A DNA stretch of 64,000 nucleotides from Streptomyces sp. NBC_00539. GTDB taxonomy: Bacteria; Actinomycetota; Actinomycetes; Streptomycetales; Streptomycetaceae. Both the position numbers and the translations under genes were made by a program. The notes beneath the pieces were generated by a model that saw only the letters and a program-made list of their open reading frames with translations, was not told where the DNA came from and made no database searches. Of the stretch, positions 48,279 to 58,095 are shown one piece after another. Location of the stretch: positions 372,001 through 436,000 of the forward strand of contig NZ_CP107812.1 in the NCBI RefSeq assembly GCF_036346105.1, written 5' to 3'. Numbering within the stretch: position 1 is the first letter of the stretch; the number at the start of each line of letters is the position of its first letter.

Positions 48279-50215
48279 GTGAAAGGACCGAAGTCGACCT
48301 TCTCCAAGACCTGCTGCGCGCAGGCCCGGAGCGCCCTGCCCGGCGCTCGCGTGCCGACCGGGAGGCAGCGCGGGCCCGTCTCCTTGCCCGCCCGGAACCG
48401 GCCGACGGTGCATCCACCGATGCCCGCGCCTCGTTTTGGCCTGACCCGTTCGCCGAGGACCCTGTTCATCCCGAGCGCGCCGACGTGGTATTGAAGACGC
48501 TGAGCGTGTCGGTGGTGCATGCCTTGAAGTCCGCGTCCCGGCTCGCGGTGTTCGCCTCCGACGTCACTCTCACCACCGGTGCCCTCGTATTTGCCTGTGT
48601 TCTCCATCTGGCGGGTGACGAGCATGGCGCCCGCTTCTGGTGGCAGTACGCGGCAGGCGCGGACAACCGCACCGCCGCCTACTGCCTGTACCTCGACCAC
48701 AGCCGCAACGGGGACTACCAAGACGCGCAGCGCTGGGCGGATCTTGCCTGCCCCAGCGGCGCCCCGTTCACGCCCGAGCCCTGGTGGGGCCGCGGCACCA
48801 CCCAATCTGCTCCTGCGGCGGCCTATGTGCGGATGGCCCGCCACACCGCCCAGGCGCACCACCCTGATCTCGGAGACGTCCCGCTGCCCGCCCCCCGCCT
48901 CGCCAAGGACGTCATCGCCGTCGTACCTACGCCTGCGCCCTGGGACTACCCCCTGATCCCGGGCGGCTGGATGCTCCACCGCTCGGAGCACAGCAAGACC
49001 GCAGAACCGGCTGGCACCGGCCCGCGCCGGCCCAAAGCCCCCACACCGCAGGTACCGCCCCCCGCCAGGCCCGTCCGGAAGGCACCACCGCACGCGGCCC
49101 CGCCGACGACGAGCCAGGCACTCAAGGAAGCACGCCGGGCCCTGACCGTGGTCCGGGTCCTCCAGGACCACCGCCTGGGAGTGGAGATCAGGCAGATCAG
49201 CCAGGAGACCGGCCTGCCCGAAACCACCCTCGCGCCCCTTTTGGGCATGCTGTGCGAGGAGGAGTTCGCCGAACCCATCACCGAAACCGTCTTCGCCCCC
49301 GGCCTTGCCCTGGACCGGCTCGCCCTGCCCGGCGGCGCCGGCATCGCCGCTCAGCTCCAGCGCACCCTGGCGATCACCCGCCAGGAAATCGGAGCCGCCA
49401 TCTACCTCGGCCGCTACGCAGCGGGAGACATCTGCATCACCCAGGCCTCCACCGCCGACAACACCCCACCGGTGCGTGAGTACATCCCCTTCCGCTACGC
49501 CGGCCACGCCACCGCCGTCGGAAAGTCCCTCATCGGCCAACTCGACCCCGCAGGCCAAGCCGACCACGTCTCCCGCTACAAGACCGAAGCCTTCACCGAA
49601 CGCACCATCACCAACCCCCGCGCGCTCCTGGACCGCCTCAGCCGGCTCAGGCCCGGCGCACCCGTCTACGACGCCTTCGAGTACGGCACCGACACGTGCT
49701 GCTCGGCGGTCGCCGTCAGCATCGGCGGCGAAGCCGGCTCCCTTGCCCTGTCCCTGCCCGCCGACCACATCCACCGCCTGGGCGACACCACCCAACAACT
49801 ACGGCGCAAAGCCGTCCCCATCATGCTCGTCCTGCTCCTCGCCGGCGAGATCCCGGCCGAAGGACCAGCCCAGGACAGTGACCCATCCCCCCTGGCACAG
49901 ACCACGGACGACGGCATCATCACGGCAGGGGCCCTGGTCCGCCTACGCCGGATGTTCACCAAACCTCTGATCAGCCCCGCGGCCATCCGTACCACCGCCC
50001 AGGCATGGTCGGGCCCGCATCTCGTCACCGATGAAAGCTCCCTCAACGTGTACTACTTCGACGCGGCCCCCGGGCCGATGCGGGACGGGCCGCTTACCCT
50101 TCCCCAGACCCTCACGGTCCGGCCTCCGGCCAAACCGACTCCGCAGAACACGCCGTCCGAGTGGGGAAGCACCGCCGCACACACCTTGGGAGAGCTGACC
50201 GTGTACCGGACATGA
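48275..50215 (+). CDS. Fusion of TPR-like region and IclR-type HTH/effector domain
   Basis: A 646-residue protein from GTG 48275. Residues 60-180 contain a repeat-like helical region (FWWQYAAGADNRTAAYCLYL, YQDAQRWADLA), as found in proteins encoded after ECF sigma genes. Residues 285-345 are an IclR-like winged helix (VVRVLQDHRLGVEIRQISQE, LPETTLAPLLGMLCEE). Residues 350-530 match the IclR effector domain (YIPFRYAGHATAVGKSLIGQ, CCSAVAVSIGG). A ligand-sensing regulator coupled directly to a sigma factor is likely. The remaining 110 residues are of unknown type. Confidence 0.65.
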   Translation: MSERTEVDLLQDLLRAGPERPARRSRADREAARARLLARPEPADGASTDARASFWPDPFAEDPVHPERADVVLKTLSVSVVHALKSASRLAVFASDVTLTTGALVFACVLHLAGDEHGARFWWQYAAGADNRTAAYCLYLDHSRNGDYQDAQRWADLACPSGAPFTPEPWWGRGTTQSAPAAAYVRMARHTAQAHHPDLGDVPLPAPRLAKDVIAVVPTPAPWDYPLIPGGWMLHRSEHSKTAEPAGTGPRRPKAPTPQVPPPARPVRKAPPHAAPPTTSQALKEARRALTVVRVLQDHRLGVEIRQISQETGLPETTLAPLLGMLCEEEFAEPITETVFAPGLALDRLALPGGAGIAAQLQRTLAITRQEIGAAIYLGRYAAGDICITQASTADNTPPVREYIPFRYAGHATAVGKSLIGQLDPAGQADHVSRYKTEAFTERTITNPRALLDRLSRLRPGAPVYDAFEYGTDTCCSAVAVSIGGEAGSLALSLPADHIHRLGDTTQQLRRKAVPIMLVLLLAGEIPAEGPAQDSDPSPLAQTTDDGIITAGALVRLRRMFTKPLISPAAIRTTAQAWSGPHLVTDESSLNVYYFDAAPGPMRDGPLTLPQTLTVRPPAKPTPQNTPSEWGSTAAHTLGELTVYRT

Positions 50216-51268
50216 CCGATACAGCGCACCCACGGCCAGCGGGCTGGCCGCATCCCCTCGCCGGTCGGAACTGCCGGCGCCCGGGAGGGTGCTGCGAGCT
50301 CTCATAGACCCGGTGGTTGAGCCCCCCGATGTCGACTGGGTGGAGGCGAGTGTCCGAGGGTGCCTGCTCGGACCCGGAAGCGGAACCCGGCGGCACTTAT
50401 TGCGAACATCTGCTCGACTCGGGGTCACGTGTTCGCGTTCAGCGGCCGTGCAACGGCGGGCGGTTCAGGTGAAGTCGCTCACATGTGTCGCCATCTTGGA
50501 GAGGCGCGCCGCCGGTTGTTCACAGATGATGCCCCCGCTGTAAAGGAACGGGATGAACCGGGACAAGTCGACTTTTCATGGGCAGGTGTCTGCGGCAAGT
50601 TTTTCGCCCCCCTGCTCACGCAGGGGGGCGTCAAGGTGCACTCAGGCCATGAGATGCCTCTTGATATCGCGGTCAGTTGGAGCTGAGCCGCGTCCCCATG
50701 GTGGCGTGCCGCCAGGGGGCTTCGGGTGCGATTCGGTGCCTGGCGGACAGGTCCGCGCGCAAGCCTGAAGAACCGCAACAACTAAACAATACCTCTGACC
50801 TGCAGACCTTGCTCTGTGGGAGCCCTCTCACTGGACAATTCTGTGAGGTTCTCATCACCCCAACAGCGGCACGGAGTCTTTGAAAGGCGTGTCACGGAGC
50901 CGAACCGCTCTACCAGATACCAATTGATCCCGCCGTAAGGCAGCCCAACGTGTCGCGGCCGAAAGGGTTGTTCACCCGCGCGGGCTGCCCCTCAGAGAGC
51001 ACGAACGCAGACCCGAGTGGAACCGCCCGTAGGGCAGACTGATGTACGCGTGCGGAAGCCCGGAGGACCCTCGTCCTCCGCCGGTAAGGGGAGTTGGAGC
51101 TCCCCGGTCCGGTAGCGGCCAGGCCCGTCCTAACTGAATACGCACTCAGGCCGAGTTACACCCCGCCCGGAGAGCTCTCCGTGGCCCAGGTGAGCGAGGG
51201 CGCCCTGCCGACAGGCCGGGCGCCCTCGCTCATACCCGGGGTTCGACTTTCCGTTTCCAGGAGATGAG
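50216..51268. other. 1.05-kb gene-poor, structured region
   Basis: No convincing gene. Stem-loops accumulate toward the right: CGGAGGA-6-TCCTCCG near 51060-51080, the palindrome CGGAGAGCTCTCCG near 51168-51182, and a 15-bp hairpin at 51191-51232. Unusually even base composition occurs near 50770-50900. A noncoding RNA or a relic is possible. Confidence 0.4.
51191..51232. terminator. Perfect 15-bp hairpin
   Basis: TGAGCGAGGGCGCCC (51191-51205) pairs exactly with 51218-51232 around a 12-base loop, 36 bases before the 51269 gene. A terminator or 5' leader structure. Confidence 0.6.
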
Positions 51269-51808
51269 ATGCCTAGCACCCCCCGTTCCCCCCGTAAGCG
51301 CCGCCTGGCCATGGCTGCCGCTGCGGCCAACGCTGCCGGCGCAGTCGCTGGCACCACCGCCCACTTCATCGGATGCGACCCCGACACCTCCGTCTCGGTC
51401 GGCATCCTCGTCGCCACCACCATCGGCGACGTCCTCAAGCAGTGGGCGTCCGACGGCACCGTGGTCAACGGCCCCGTCGGCCCCGACCGCAGCGCCGGGA
51501 CCGAGCTGACCACCCCCGTCAGCCTCACCGCGTTCACCGCCGAGCCGGCGGCCGACGCCGCCATCCCGACGACCTCCGGGCAGCCTCACCGCCCGGGACA
51601 CCCCCACCGGGGCTACGCCCGGTGCAACCGCCGGCGCATCCCGTCCAGCACCGTGCCCGTCGAACTGCCCCTGCCCCGCGCCGCTCCGGCCGGCCCCCGG
51701 CACGCCGGCCACCGGCAGCTCCACCGAGGCGCCCAGAAGTTCGTGCGGCGCGCCCACGACCGTGCGCACGGCTCCCTGGGGGTGACGGGGGCAGATGGCA
51801 CGGCCTGA
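51269..51808 (+). CDS. Hypothetical protein upstream of an XRE regulator
   Basis: A 179-residue frame from ATG 51269, preceded by an AGGAGATGAG site. The first 80 residues look natural ([40 protein letters not shown]), with two weakly hydrophobic helices. The rest is His/Arg/Pro-rich and may be an out-of-frame tail, so a frameshift near 51570 is possible. It overlaps the following regulator start by 14 bases. Confidence 0.45.
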   Translation: MPSTPRSPRKRRLAMAAAAANAAGAVAGTTAHFIGCDPDTSVSVGILVATTIGDVLKQWASDGTVVNGPVGPDRSAGTELTTPVSLTAFTAEPAADAAIPTTSGQPHRPGHPHRGYARCNRRRIPSSTVPVELPLPRAAPAGPRHAGHRQLHRGAQKFVRRAHDRAHGSLGVTGADGTA

Positions 51809-52742
51809 GAAGGACATACCGGCGGATGCGCCGATGGAAGTGGCGGAGCTCGCCCGCGAATTGCGGGCGCTCCGGCGCCGAAGCAACCTCACCTACAGGG
51901 AGCTGGCCTCCACATCGCACTACTCCTCTGCGGCCCTGTCCCTGGCGGCATCGGGCCAGCGCACCCCGAAGTGGGAAGTAGTCGAGGCGTTCGTCCGCGG
52001 CTGCGGCTACAGCGGGGATCTGCGTCCCTGGCGCACCATCCACCGCAACGCGCTCGCCGGCGAGGCCGGCGAGGAGGCACGCAAGAACGTCACGGCCGGG
52101 AACGAGACGGCCGTGGAGGTGCCGCCCGGGCCGACGATCCCGGCCCCCACTGACGGCCTCCTCGCCCTGGTCCAGCAGTTCGTGGACACTCACCCGCGCG
52201 ACGAGCTGCAGCGGGTCACCAGCCCCACCGTGGACCGCTTTCACACGGCCCTCGCCCTGTGCACCACCCCGCAGGACGTGCTGTCCGTCATGCGGGAACT
52301 GGTGGCAGAGAAAGGGCTGACCATCGCGACCCTGGAAAAGCGCAGTGGGCGGCTCTACCAGATCTCCGGCGCGACGTTCGCCTCCGTCCTCAACAGCGAG
52401 AAGGAACTCCCCACCACTGAGTTCCTGCACATCTTCCTCACCGCCTGCGGGGTCGAGGAGGAACGTTCTCTGATCTGGCACCACACGGTGACCCGCATCA
52501 AGATCGCGAATCTGCGGCACCGCGAACGGCCAGTCCCGGCGTCTCCGGAGCCCCCGGACCGGCTGGTGTCCATCGTGCGGCTGGTGTGGCAGCTCCTTCT
52601 CGGCGTGGTCTCTGGGGTCGGCGCAGGGCTGATCGCGTACACCACCACCCAGTCCGTCAGTAACGCTGTCGCGGTGGGTCTGGCGGTCACCACCGCCACC
52701 CCGCTCGCCGCGCGCTGGGTGACCGACCGGTTGTGGGAGTAG
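51795..52742 (+). CDS. XRE-type regulator with C-terminal membrane helices
   Basis: A 315-residue protein from ATG 51795. The N-terminal HTH ([40 protein letters not shown]) is of the XRE type often found in Streptomyces multi-domain regulators. A second helical region ([20 protein letters not shown]) follows. The C-terminus has two hydrophobic helices ([36 protein letters not shown]), so it should be membrane-anchored. Target and signal unknown. Confidence 0.7.
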   Translation: MARPEKDIPADAPMEVAELARELRALRRRSNLTYRELASTSHYSSAALSLAASGQRTPKWEVVEAFVRGCGYSGDLRPWRTIHRNALAGEAGEEARKNVTAGNETAVEVPPGPTIPAPTDGLLALVQQFVDTHPRDELQRVTSPTVDRFHTALALCTTPQDVLSVMRELVAEKGLTIATLEKRSGRLYQISGATFASVLNSEKELPTTEFLHIFLTACGVEEERSLIWHHTVTRIKIANLRHRERPVPASPEPPDRLVSIVRLVWQLLLGVVSGVGAGLIAYTTTQSVSNAVAVGLAVTTATPLAARWVTDRLWE

Positions 52743-52766
52743 TCAAGTACTCCGCCGCGCACCCAT

Positions 52767-52801
52767 AGCGGGGTCGCCACCACACTGGTGGCGACCCCGC
52801 T
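52767..52801 (+). terminator. Perfect 15-bp hairpin terminator
   Basis: AGCGGGGTCGCCACC (52767-52781) pairs exactly with 52787-52801 around ACACT, followed by TT. It closes the XRE-regulator operon. Confidence 0.8.
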
Positions 52802-53254
52802 TTGGTGGGGGAAGCTGATAGGTCCTGAACGTGTGTGGGGGGCCTCACGCTGGGCGCCGCCACAGTTCCGTGGTCGAAGCGACATGCGAGCTATGGGCGT
52901 GCGCGCGAAGAACTCCGCAGAACGGTTGTTACTTGATCAACTACTCCGGGTGGGTGAGGTGGGGGAGGGGCGCGCCTGGTGGTGCGCCGGAGCGTGTTGT
53001 CTGTGGGTGCCGTTTGTGGGGCGGGTGAGCGTGGGGGCGGCGAATGTCAGGGCCACGGCGGGCAGGTTTGTGTGGGGTGTACAGGCGTGTGTGACGGATA
53101 TGTCCGTGTCCGGTAACCGGCCTCGGCAAGGGCTGCGCTTGGGCGGGTGCGGGGTCGAGAGTGTGGGCCTCGGCTCATTCCGGGCCGGGGTTCCGCACCG
53201 GTTGCCGTCTCCTGCTTCGGCGGGTGGGGCACTGTTGTTGAGGGAGCGTCATCC
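52802..53254. other. Gene-free leader of the lamin-tail gene
   Basis: About 450 bases, G/T-rich. No supported gene. It probably contains the promoter of the secreted lamin-tail protein. Confidence 0.4.
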
Positions 53255-53719
53255 ATGTCTTCTGCTTCTTCCGTTCGTCGTATCGCCGCGACTGTTCTGG
53301 CCGCCGGGGCCTTGGTGGGGGCTGCCGCGCTGCCGGCGACGGCGCAGGATCGTGATCACGGCCGGCATTCGCGGGTGGAGATCAGTCGGGTCCAGGCCGA
53401 CAGTCCCGGACGCGACGACCGCTCCAACCGGTCCCTGAACGCGGAGTGGGTGGAGATCACCAACACCACCCGCGACGCCGTCAATCTCCGCGGCTGGACC
53501 CTGCGCGATGAGGACGGCAACCGCTACCGCTTCGACAACGTCCGTATCAACGGCCGCGCCACCATCCGCATCCACACCGGCACCGGCCACGACACCCGCA
53601 CCGACCTGTTCCAAAACCGCCGCGACTACATCTGGGACAACCACGGCGACACCGCCACGCTGCGCGATGACCGCGGCCGCACGGTCGACACCGAGTCCTG
53701 GGGCCGTCGCCACCACTGA
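53255..53719 (+). CDS. Secreted lamin-tail-domain protein
   Basis: A 154-residue protein from ATG 53255 (GAGGGAGC upstream). A signal peptide covers residues 1-31 (RRIAATVLAAGALVGAAALP, then ATAQD). The remainder is a lamin tail domain (LTD): EWVEITNTTRDAVNLRGWTL, YRFDNVRINGRATIRIHTG, DYIWDNHGDTATLRDDRG. LTD proteins are Ig-like and are exported, often attached to nucleases or cell-surface proteins. Here the domain stands alone. Extracellular role unknown. Confidence 0.8.
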   Translation: MSSASSVRRIAATVLAAGALVGAAALPATAQDRDHGRHSRVEISRVQADSPGRDDRSNRSLNAEWVEITNTTRDAVNLRGWTLRDEDGNRYRFDNVRINGRATIRIHTGTGHDTRTDLFQNRRDYIWDNHGDTATLRDDRGRTVDTESWGRRHH

Positions 53720-54150
53720 CCGGTGTCCGGGTGTGGGCGGCCGCCTGGACGGCGGGCGACCGCCCACACCGCACATCACAGGGCGAGCCGGCCAGCCCGG
53801 GTAACGGAGCAGGGCAGTACCGGCTGCGGGGCTGGCCGGAAGCCAGGGGTACGCCCGTGGGGTCGGGCGCTGGCCGTCACAGGGTCGAGGATGGGCGACG
53901 AGAGGGTGAGGCCCGGGAGTCAGGGGGGAAGGGTGACTGCCCGGGCCGGTGTCGCCTACCGCGGGGGAGCGGTGTGCATTGCGTCGCGACACCCGGAGGA
54001 ACGATTCGCCAGCCGGGAGGTAACGACCCTGCCGTGTCAGGTCGGCGCACCGGCCGCCTTCGAAGGGGTGTCCCTTCCCGCATCACTGCTCGGGCCCTGG
54101 TCTGGTGGTGGTTGGGTGTGGGGGTGGATGCGTGGTGGGTGGATCGGCGT

Positions 54151-54408
54151 GTGGACGGGGTAGAGCCGAGCGAGCGGGACCCGGGGCCGAAACCTGGACA
54201 CGTCTACGTCGAGCTGGTGGGCGGCCCCCTGGACGGCATGCTGCTCGACGTCACCGGGTGGGAGCCCCAGGAAGTGGTGGACGGGGCGGTGTTGATGTCG
54301 GAGCACGGCGCGTTCGGGCCGTCCGGCCGGTCCGGCTATGAGCCGGCCGAAGCGGACCCCGGCGCCGGTGGTGTCGGCCGGTTCGTGTGGCGGGGCGACG
54401 TCCCGTAG
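54151..54408 (+). CDS. Small hypothetical protein
   Basis: About 85 residues from GTG 54151. The frame is open further upstream, so the start is uncertain. HVYVELVGGPLDGMLLDVTG, SGYEPAEADPGAGGVGRFVW follow a beta-rich pattern seen in short Streptomyces accessory proteins. No ribosome site is convincing. Function unknown. Confidence 0.45.
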   Translation: MDGVEPSERDPGPKPGHVYVELVGGPLDGMLLDVTGWEPQEVVDGAVLMSEHGAFGPSGRSGYEPAEADPGAGGVGRFVWRGDVP

Positions 54409-55907
54409 TCGTGGGGAGTTTCGGGTAGCCCGCGCGCCGACTGTGGCGTGCGCGGGTGAGGCTCGATGCTCCCTGCTCGCCGTCGCATGCTGCCGTCGTT
54501 CCATGACTGCCAGGCTCCGTGAACCGGTTCACGGAGCCGTGACGTGGAGCGGCAGTGGTGGGGAGGTCGGAGCGAGCAGCTCGGGTTGTTCGGCGGGTGT
54601 GCCCGTCACCGGCCTGAACCGGAGCTGCGTCGCCGGAGTGGAGGGTGGGCGTAGGCGTCCGTAAGGTGCCTTGCGGAGCCGTCACGGGTAACGCCGGCCC
54701 GGGGAAAGCGGTGGGGCCGTGCGCGGCTGAGGTGGCCTTAGCGGGTTTGGTGCGATCGTAGGTGCGATCGCACTTGATGACCTGGTCCGCTTGATACGAG
54801 GCCTGTCGGGCTGCGAAGGTGGCGGGTGGGGAGGGGGAATTTACCGTTGGTGAATTCCCTATGGGTGCTGTCCGGCGGCCCTCGACGTGCGTGATGCGCG
54901 GGTACCCGCCGCTGGGTGCGGCGGGCCCCCTCACTGGACCGGTCGTCGGCTCCGTTTAGCGGACGGAGCCGGCGGCCTTCTCCAATAGCGCCAGCAGGTA
55001 GTAGGCGAACGCGGCTGGGTAGGCCCAGTCGTGGGCGAACCTGCGCGCGTGCCGGCCCCATGCCAGCGGTAGCGGATCTGCCCGGCGGTGACGTCCCATG
55101 GGACGCCTCCCCCCTTGTGCACGGCCCGATACGGCCGGGCTGCCGGAGCACCGGGTTTCCGGGCCCGCGGGACCCGGAAGGATCGACCCCCGGAAGGGGA
55201 AGGCGATCCGCCACGGCGGTAGTTCACCACATCGGCGCGTCCTCTCGGACTCATGCGATCGCAGCCCGTTCGGGGCTGGTAGCGGTGTGTAGCCGCCCTC
55301 CCCAACGGCGTCGCGGGTGGGAACGCACGCTCGCGCCGCGGGGGGCTCAGTCTCCGGGAGCTGTTAAACCCTACGACTACGGAAAGTTAACAATGTGGCG
55401 TACATCACAGACCGTGACTGGAGGTGATTTCTGCTTTCCCCCCGGTCACCGGAGGATGGGTCCTCGCGGGGGCCTCTAAGCCCTATCCGCTGCGTAACCA
55501 CCGCCAGTGGTTTGCGCATCGTCGCGCGCTGCATTCGGCAGTGGGGGCGAGCTTCGGAGGAGCGCGTGGCAGCCGCTCTCGCCGCATTGGGGTCGTCGGC
55601 CGGGCCGGCCCGTGCGGGACGGAGCGGCTCGCGTAGCCGTCGCTCCGAGGCCGGCCCCCGTCCTTGCCCCGCGCCGGGGCTTGTCGGGCTCAAGGCCTGC
55701 TAGTCGATTGATGGGTTCGATCTGGCCGCGACCTGGGCAGGCGTGTCCATCCGCCCCCGCTGTCCCGGCGTGGATGCCGAGCCGGAGACCGCCATCCCGC
55801 CCACTACACGACCGTGATACTGCCCGATGGCGGTTCATCTCATCGGTTGCGGGCGAGAGTTGGAGCAGTTGAGATGACAAAATCGAACTGACGTGCAATG
55901 ATCGCAA
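54409..55907. other. 1.5-kb sparse region
   Basis: Only a frameshifted remnant (54956-55122) resembles a gene. The palindrome GTGCGATCGCAC lies near 54761-54772, beside a near copy (GTGCGATCG). Nothing else supported. Confidence 0.4.
54956..55122 (-). pseudogene. Frameshifted remnant of a small gene
   Basis: From GTG 55122: HKGGGVPWDVTAGQIRYRWH, then after a shift near 55050 the natural-looking end RFAHDWAYPAAFAYYLLALL and EKAAGSVR. The halves appear to be one short protein. Inactive or mis-sequenced. Function unknown. Confidence 0.35.
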
Positions 55908-55953
55908 AGGTTTCAAAAATCTGACCTGATGTGAGGTACGGTTTATGAAACCT
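55908..55953. promoter_or_regulatory. Inverted repeat in front of the ImmA/IrrE operon
   Basis: AGGTTTCA (55908-55915) and its complement TGAAACCT (55946-55953) flank 30 bases just upstream of the first gene. A candidate operator for the XRE domain of the second gene. Confidence 0.5.
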
Positions 55954-55970
55954 AGTCAGGGAGGTTGTCT

Positions 55971-56633
55971 ATGGCCGGCATTGAAGCCATGCAGCTCGAC
56001 GCGCGACTCGCACAGTTAGGGGTGACCAAGCAGATCTTCGAGGATGCTCTGGGGTGGGCGGCCAGTCAGGCGAAGATGTCCACTGAGTTCGATGCTCCGT
56101 CCATGCCGGGCATTACGTTCTGGAGCAGGGCAAACCGCTACCTTGCGGAACACCTCACGGATCGCAAGAACGAGTCGCCCCCGTGGAAGTACACCCGAAG
56201 GGACAGCATCCTGCGCGTGGTCCACCCGGCCGCTACCCACGCGATCACTGCGATCAGTGGGGCCGGCGGGGTCGGGGACCTTGAGCGGCCCGTGCGCTCG
56301 AAGAACCCGAAGGGGCGCGCGATGGCGGTGATCGTGGAGAACAACGCCAAGTTCGAACGGCGCACCGGCCAAGGCGTCCTGCTGTCACGTGATGACATGG
56401 AGTTCGGCGGTGAGCTGGACGAGATGCCTCTGTGGTTCCTTCTGTACGAGCGCACTGCGGCGGGTCTGGCTGCTGAGCTCTCCCTTCCTGTGAAGATGGA
56501 AGGGAAGTACGTGAACGAGTGGAGTGTGCGTCTTCCGCTGTTCACCCTTCCTGACCCCGGAGTCAACATCGAGATTCTCGATGCCCCGGACGACGACAAC
56601 GGCGTGCACATTCCGGTGCAGTTCACCGGCTGA
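55971..56633 (+). CDS. Partner protein of the ImmA/IrrE-XRE gene
   Basis: A 220-residue protein from ATG 55971 with GGGAGG upstream. The N-terminal 40 residues are helical. The middle contains WKYTRRDSILRVVHPAATHA and a predicted alpha/beta core (AVIVENNAKFERRTGQGVLL). It is encoded 26 bases before an ImmA/IrrE-family gene, and such paired proteins are frequently toxins or repressor targets. No family recognised. A toxin role is inferred from position only. Confidence 0.55.
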   Translation: MAGIEAMQLDARLAQLGVTKQIFEDALGWAASQAKMSTEFDAPSMPGITFWSRANRYLAEHLTDRKNESPPWKYTRRDSILRVVHPAATHAITAISGAGGVGDLERPVRSKNPKGRAMAVIVENNAKFERRTGQGVLLSRDDMEFGGELDEMPLWFLLYERTAAGLAAELSLPVKMEGKYVNEWSVRLPLFTLPDPGVNIEILDAPDDDNGVHIPVQFTG

Positions 56634-56659
56634 TCCAAAGAAAACGGGAGTTGAGGAAA

Positions 56660-57745
56660 GTGTTCACCCCCGAGAGGCTTGTACTGGCTCGAAAAAGGCG
56701 GCGCATGACGCTTGCTGCGCTGGCCCGTGAATCCGGGATCTCCGCTCAGAGCATCACCGCGTTCGAGAACTCCAGGAAAGTCCCATCGGAGGAGACGCTT
56801 TCCTCACTCGCCTATAGCCTCGGTTTTCCCATCGGTTTTTTCCGTGCCGAGCCGGCGCCCGACGTAGTGGTTGGAGCCGTCAGCTTCCGAGCCCCCAGCA
56901 AGATGAGCGCAGTCGAGCGGGACAGCGCGCTGAGCTGCGGTGCCATCGCAGTGACCCTGAACCAGTGGCTCGAAGCCCACTTCGCGCTTCCTCGCCCCGA
57001 CGTGCCAGCCTACGGTGGCATGGACCCGGAAGCCGCGGCCGAGCAGGTACGCGCAGACTGGGGTCTGGGGGAAGCGCCCGCGCCCAACACGGTCCACCTC
57101 TTGGAAGCACACGGAGTGCGCATCTTTTCGTTGGCTCCCGACTGCCTCGACATCGACGCGTTCTCCACGACCAAGCAGGGCGTGCCCTACATCCTCCTGA
57201 ACACCCGCAAGAGCAGCGAGCGCGGCCGATTCGACGTCGCCCACGAGCTGGGCCACCTCGTCCTACACAGCGGCCCAGAGAGCCCCTCAGGGCCGACCGC
57301 AGAAGCCGAAGCCGACGCCTTCGCTTCCGCCTTCCTCATGCCGAAGGCTGGCATCCTCGCCCAGCAGCTCGACCAGCCCAGCGTGGAGCGAATCTTGAGC
57401 GCCAAGCGTCGATGGGGAGTATCTGCCATGGCCCTTGCTTACCGGTTGCGCACCCTGGGGCAGCTCTCCGAGTGGAAATACCATCAGACGGCCAAACAGC
57501 TCTCGCAAATGGGATACCGCAGAGGTGAGCCCGGTTCCAGCCTTGTCAGGGAAAGCAGTCAGATTCTCACTAAGGTATTCGAAGCGCTCCGAGCGGCACA
57601 CATGAGCCACTTCGACGTTGCAAAAGCCATGAATATCCGCCCCGACGAACTCAATGATTTCGTCTTTGGCCTGGCCCCCATTGGCGTTAACGGGGGTAAA
57701 AGCACGACGGAACCTGTCCGTCCAGCGCTACAACTCGTAAAATAG
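56660..57745 (+). CDS. XRE-HTH plus ImmA/IrrE metallopeptidase protein
   Basis: A 361-residue protein from GTG 56660 (TTG 56651 is in frame but badly spaced). The N-terminal XRE HTH reads RMTLAALARESGISAQSITA. The central Zn-peptidase domain has RGRFDVAHELGHLVLHSG with the HELGH motif and a downstream glutamate (EAEADAFASAFLMP). This architecture (COG2856-like) belongs to ImmA/IrrE proteins that cleave a repressor or antitoxin in response to a signal. The upstream gene is the probable partner or substrate. Confidence 0.8.
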   Translation: MFTPERLVLARKRRRMTLAALARESGISAQSITAFENSRKVPSEETLSSLAYSLGFPIGFFRAEPAPDVVVGAVSFRAPSKMSAVERDSALSCGAIAVTLNQWLEAHFALPRPDVPAYGGMDPEAAAEQVRADWGLGEAPAPNTVHLLEAHGVRIFSLAPDCLDIDAFSTTKQGVPYILLNTRKSSERGRFDVAHELGHLVLHSGPESPSGPTAEAEADAFASAFLMPKAGILAQQLDQPSVERILSAKRRWGVSAMALAYRLRTLGQLSEWKYHQTAKQLSQMGYRRGEPGSSLVRESSQILTKVFEALRAAHMSHFDVAKAMNIRPDELNDFVFGLAPIGVNGGKSTTEPVRPALQLVK

Positions 57746-57865
57746 ATTGACTGAGGGTGTCGTTGGTCAGTGAATCTGCGCAGTAGGCACGTTTCTGACC
57801 TGGGGATGTGCAGGTTGACTGAGCGAGTTGGGGGCTGTGCTGGCTCACTGAATCTGCTCAGAGTC
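57746..57865. repeat. Transposon left-end repeats
   Basis: TCAGTGAATCTGCGCAG (57767-57783) and TCACTGAATCTGCTCAG (57845-57861) are two copies of one site. CAGGTTGACTGAGC lies between them at 57811-57824, and a related TTGACTGAG precedes at 57747-57755. They are probable transposase-binding sites. Confidence 0.65.
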
Positions 57866-58095
57866 TGGGCATGATAGCTGTCTGACCTGCGGTGTTTCTG
57901 GGACCGGGCCTGGTTGCGCAGGTCATTTGGTTGCTGCGCAGTTTCACTGGTCCTTGGTATGTGGCCAGGGGGTGTCGCTGCGCTTGGGTGGGGCCTGGGG
58001 TGAGTTGCGTCGGTTCTCAGTGAAACCAGGTGTGTCTCGTCCGTTCCCTGACGTGGATCGTCAGGCACGATGGCGCCTCGGGAGAAGCGTCGAAG

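Noticed and set aside
50360-50686. 108-codon plus-strand frame
   Set aside because: No ribosome site and no protein-like pattern.
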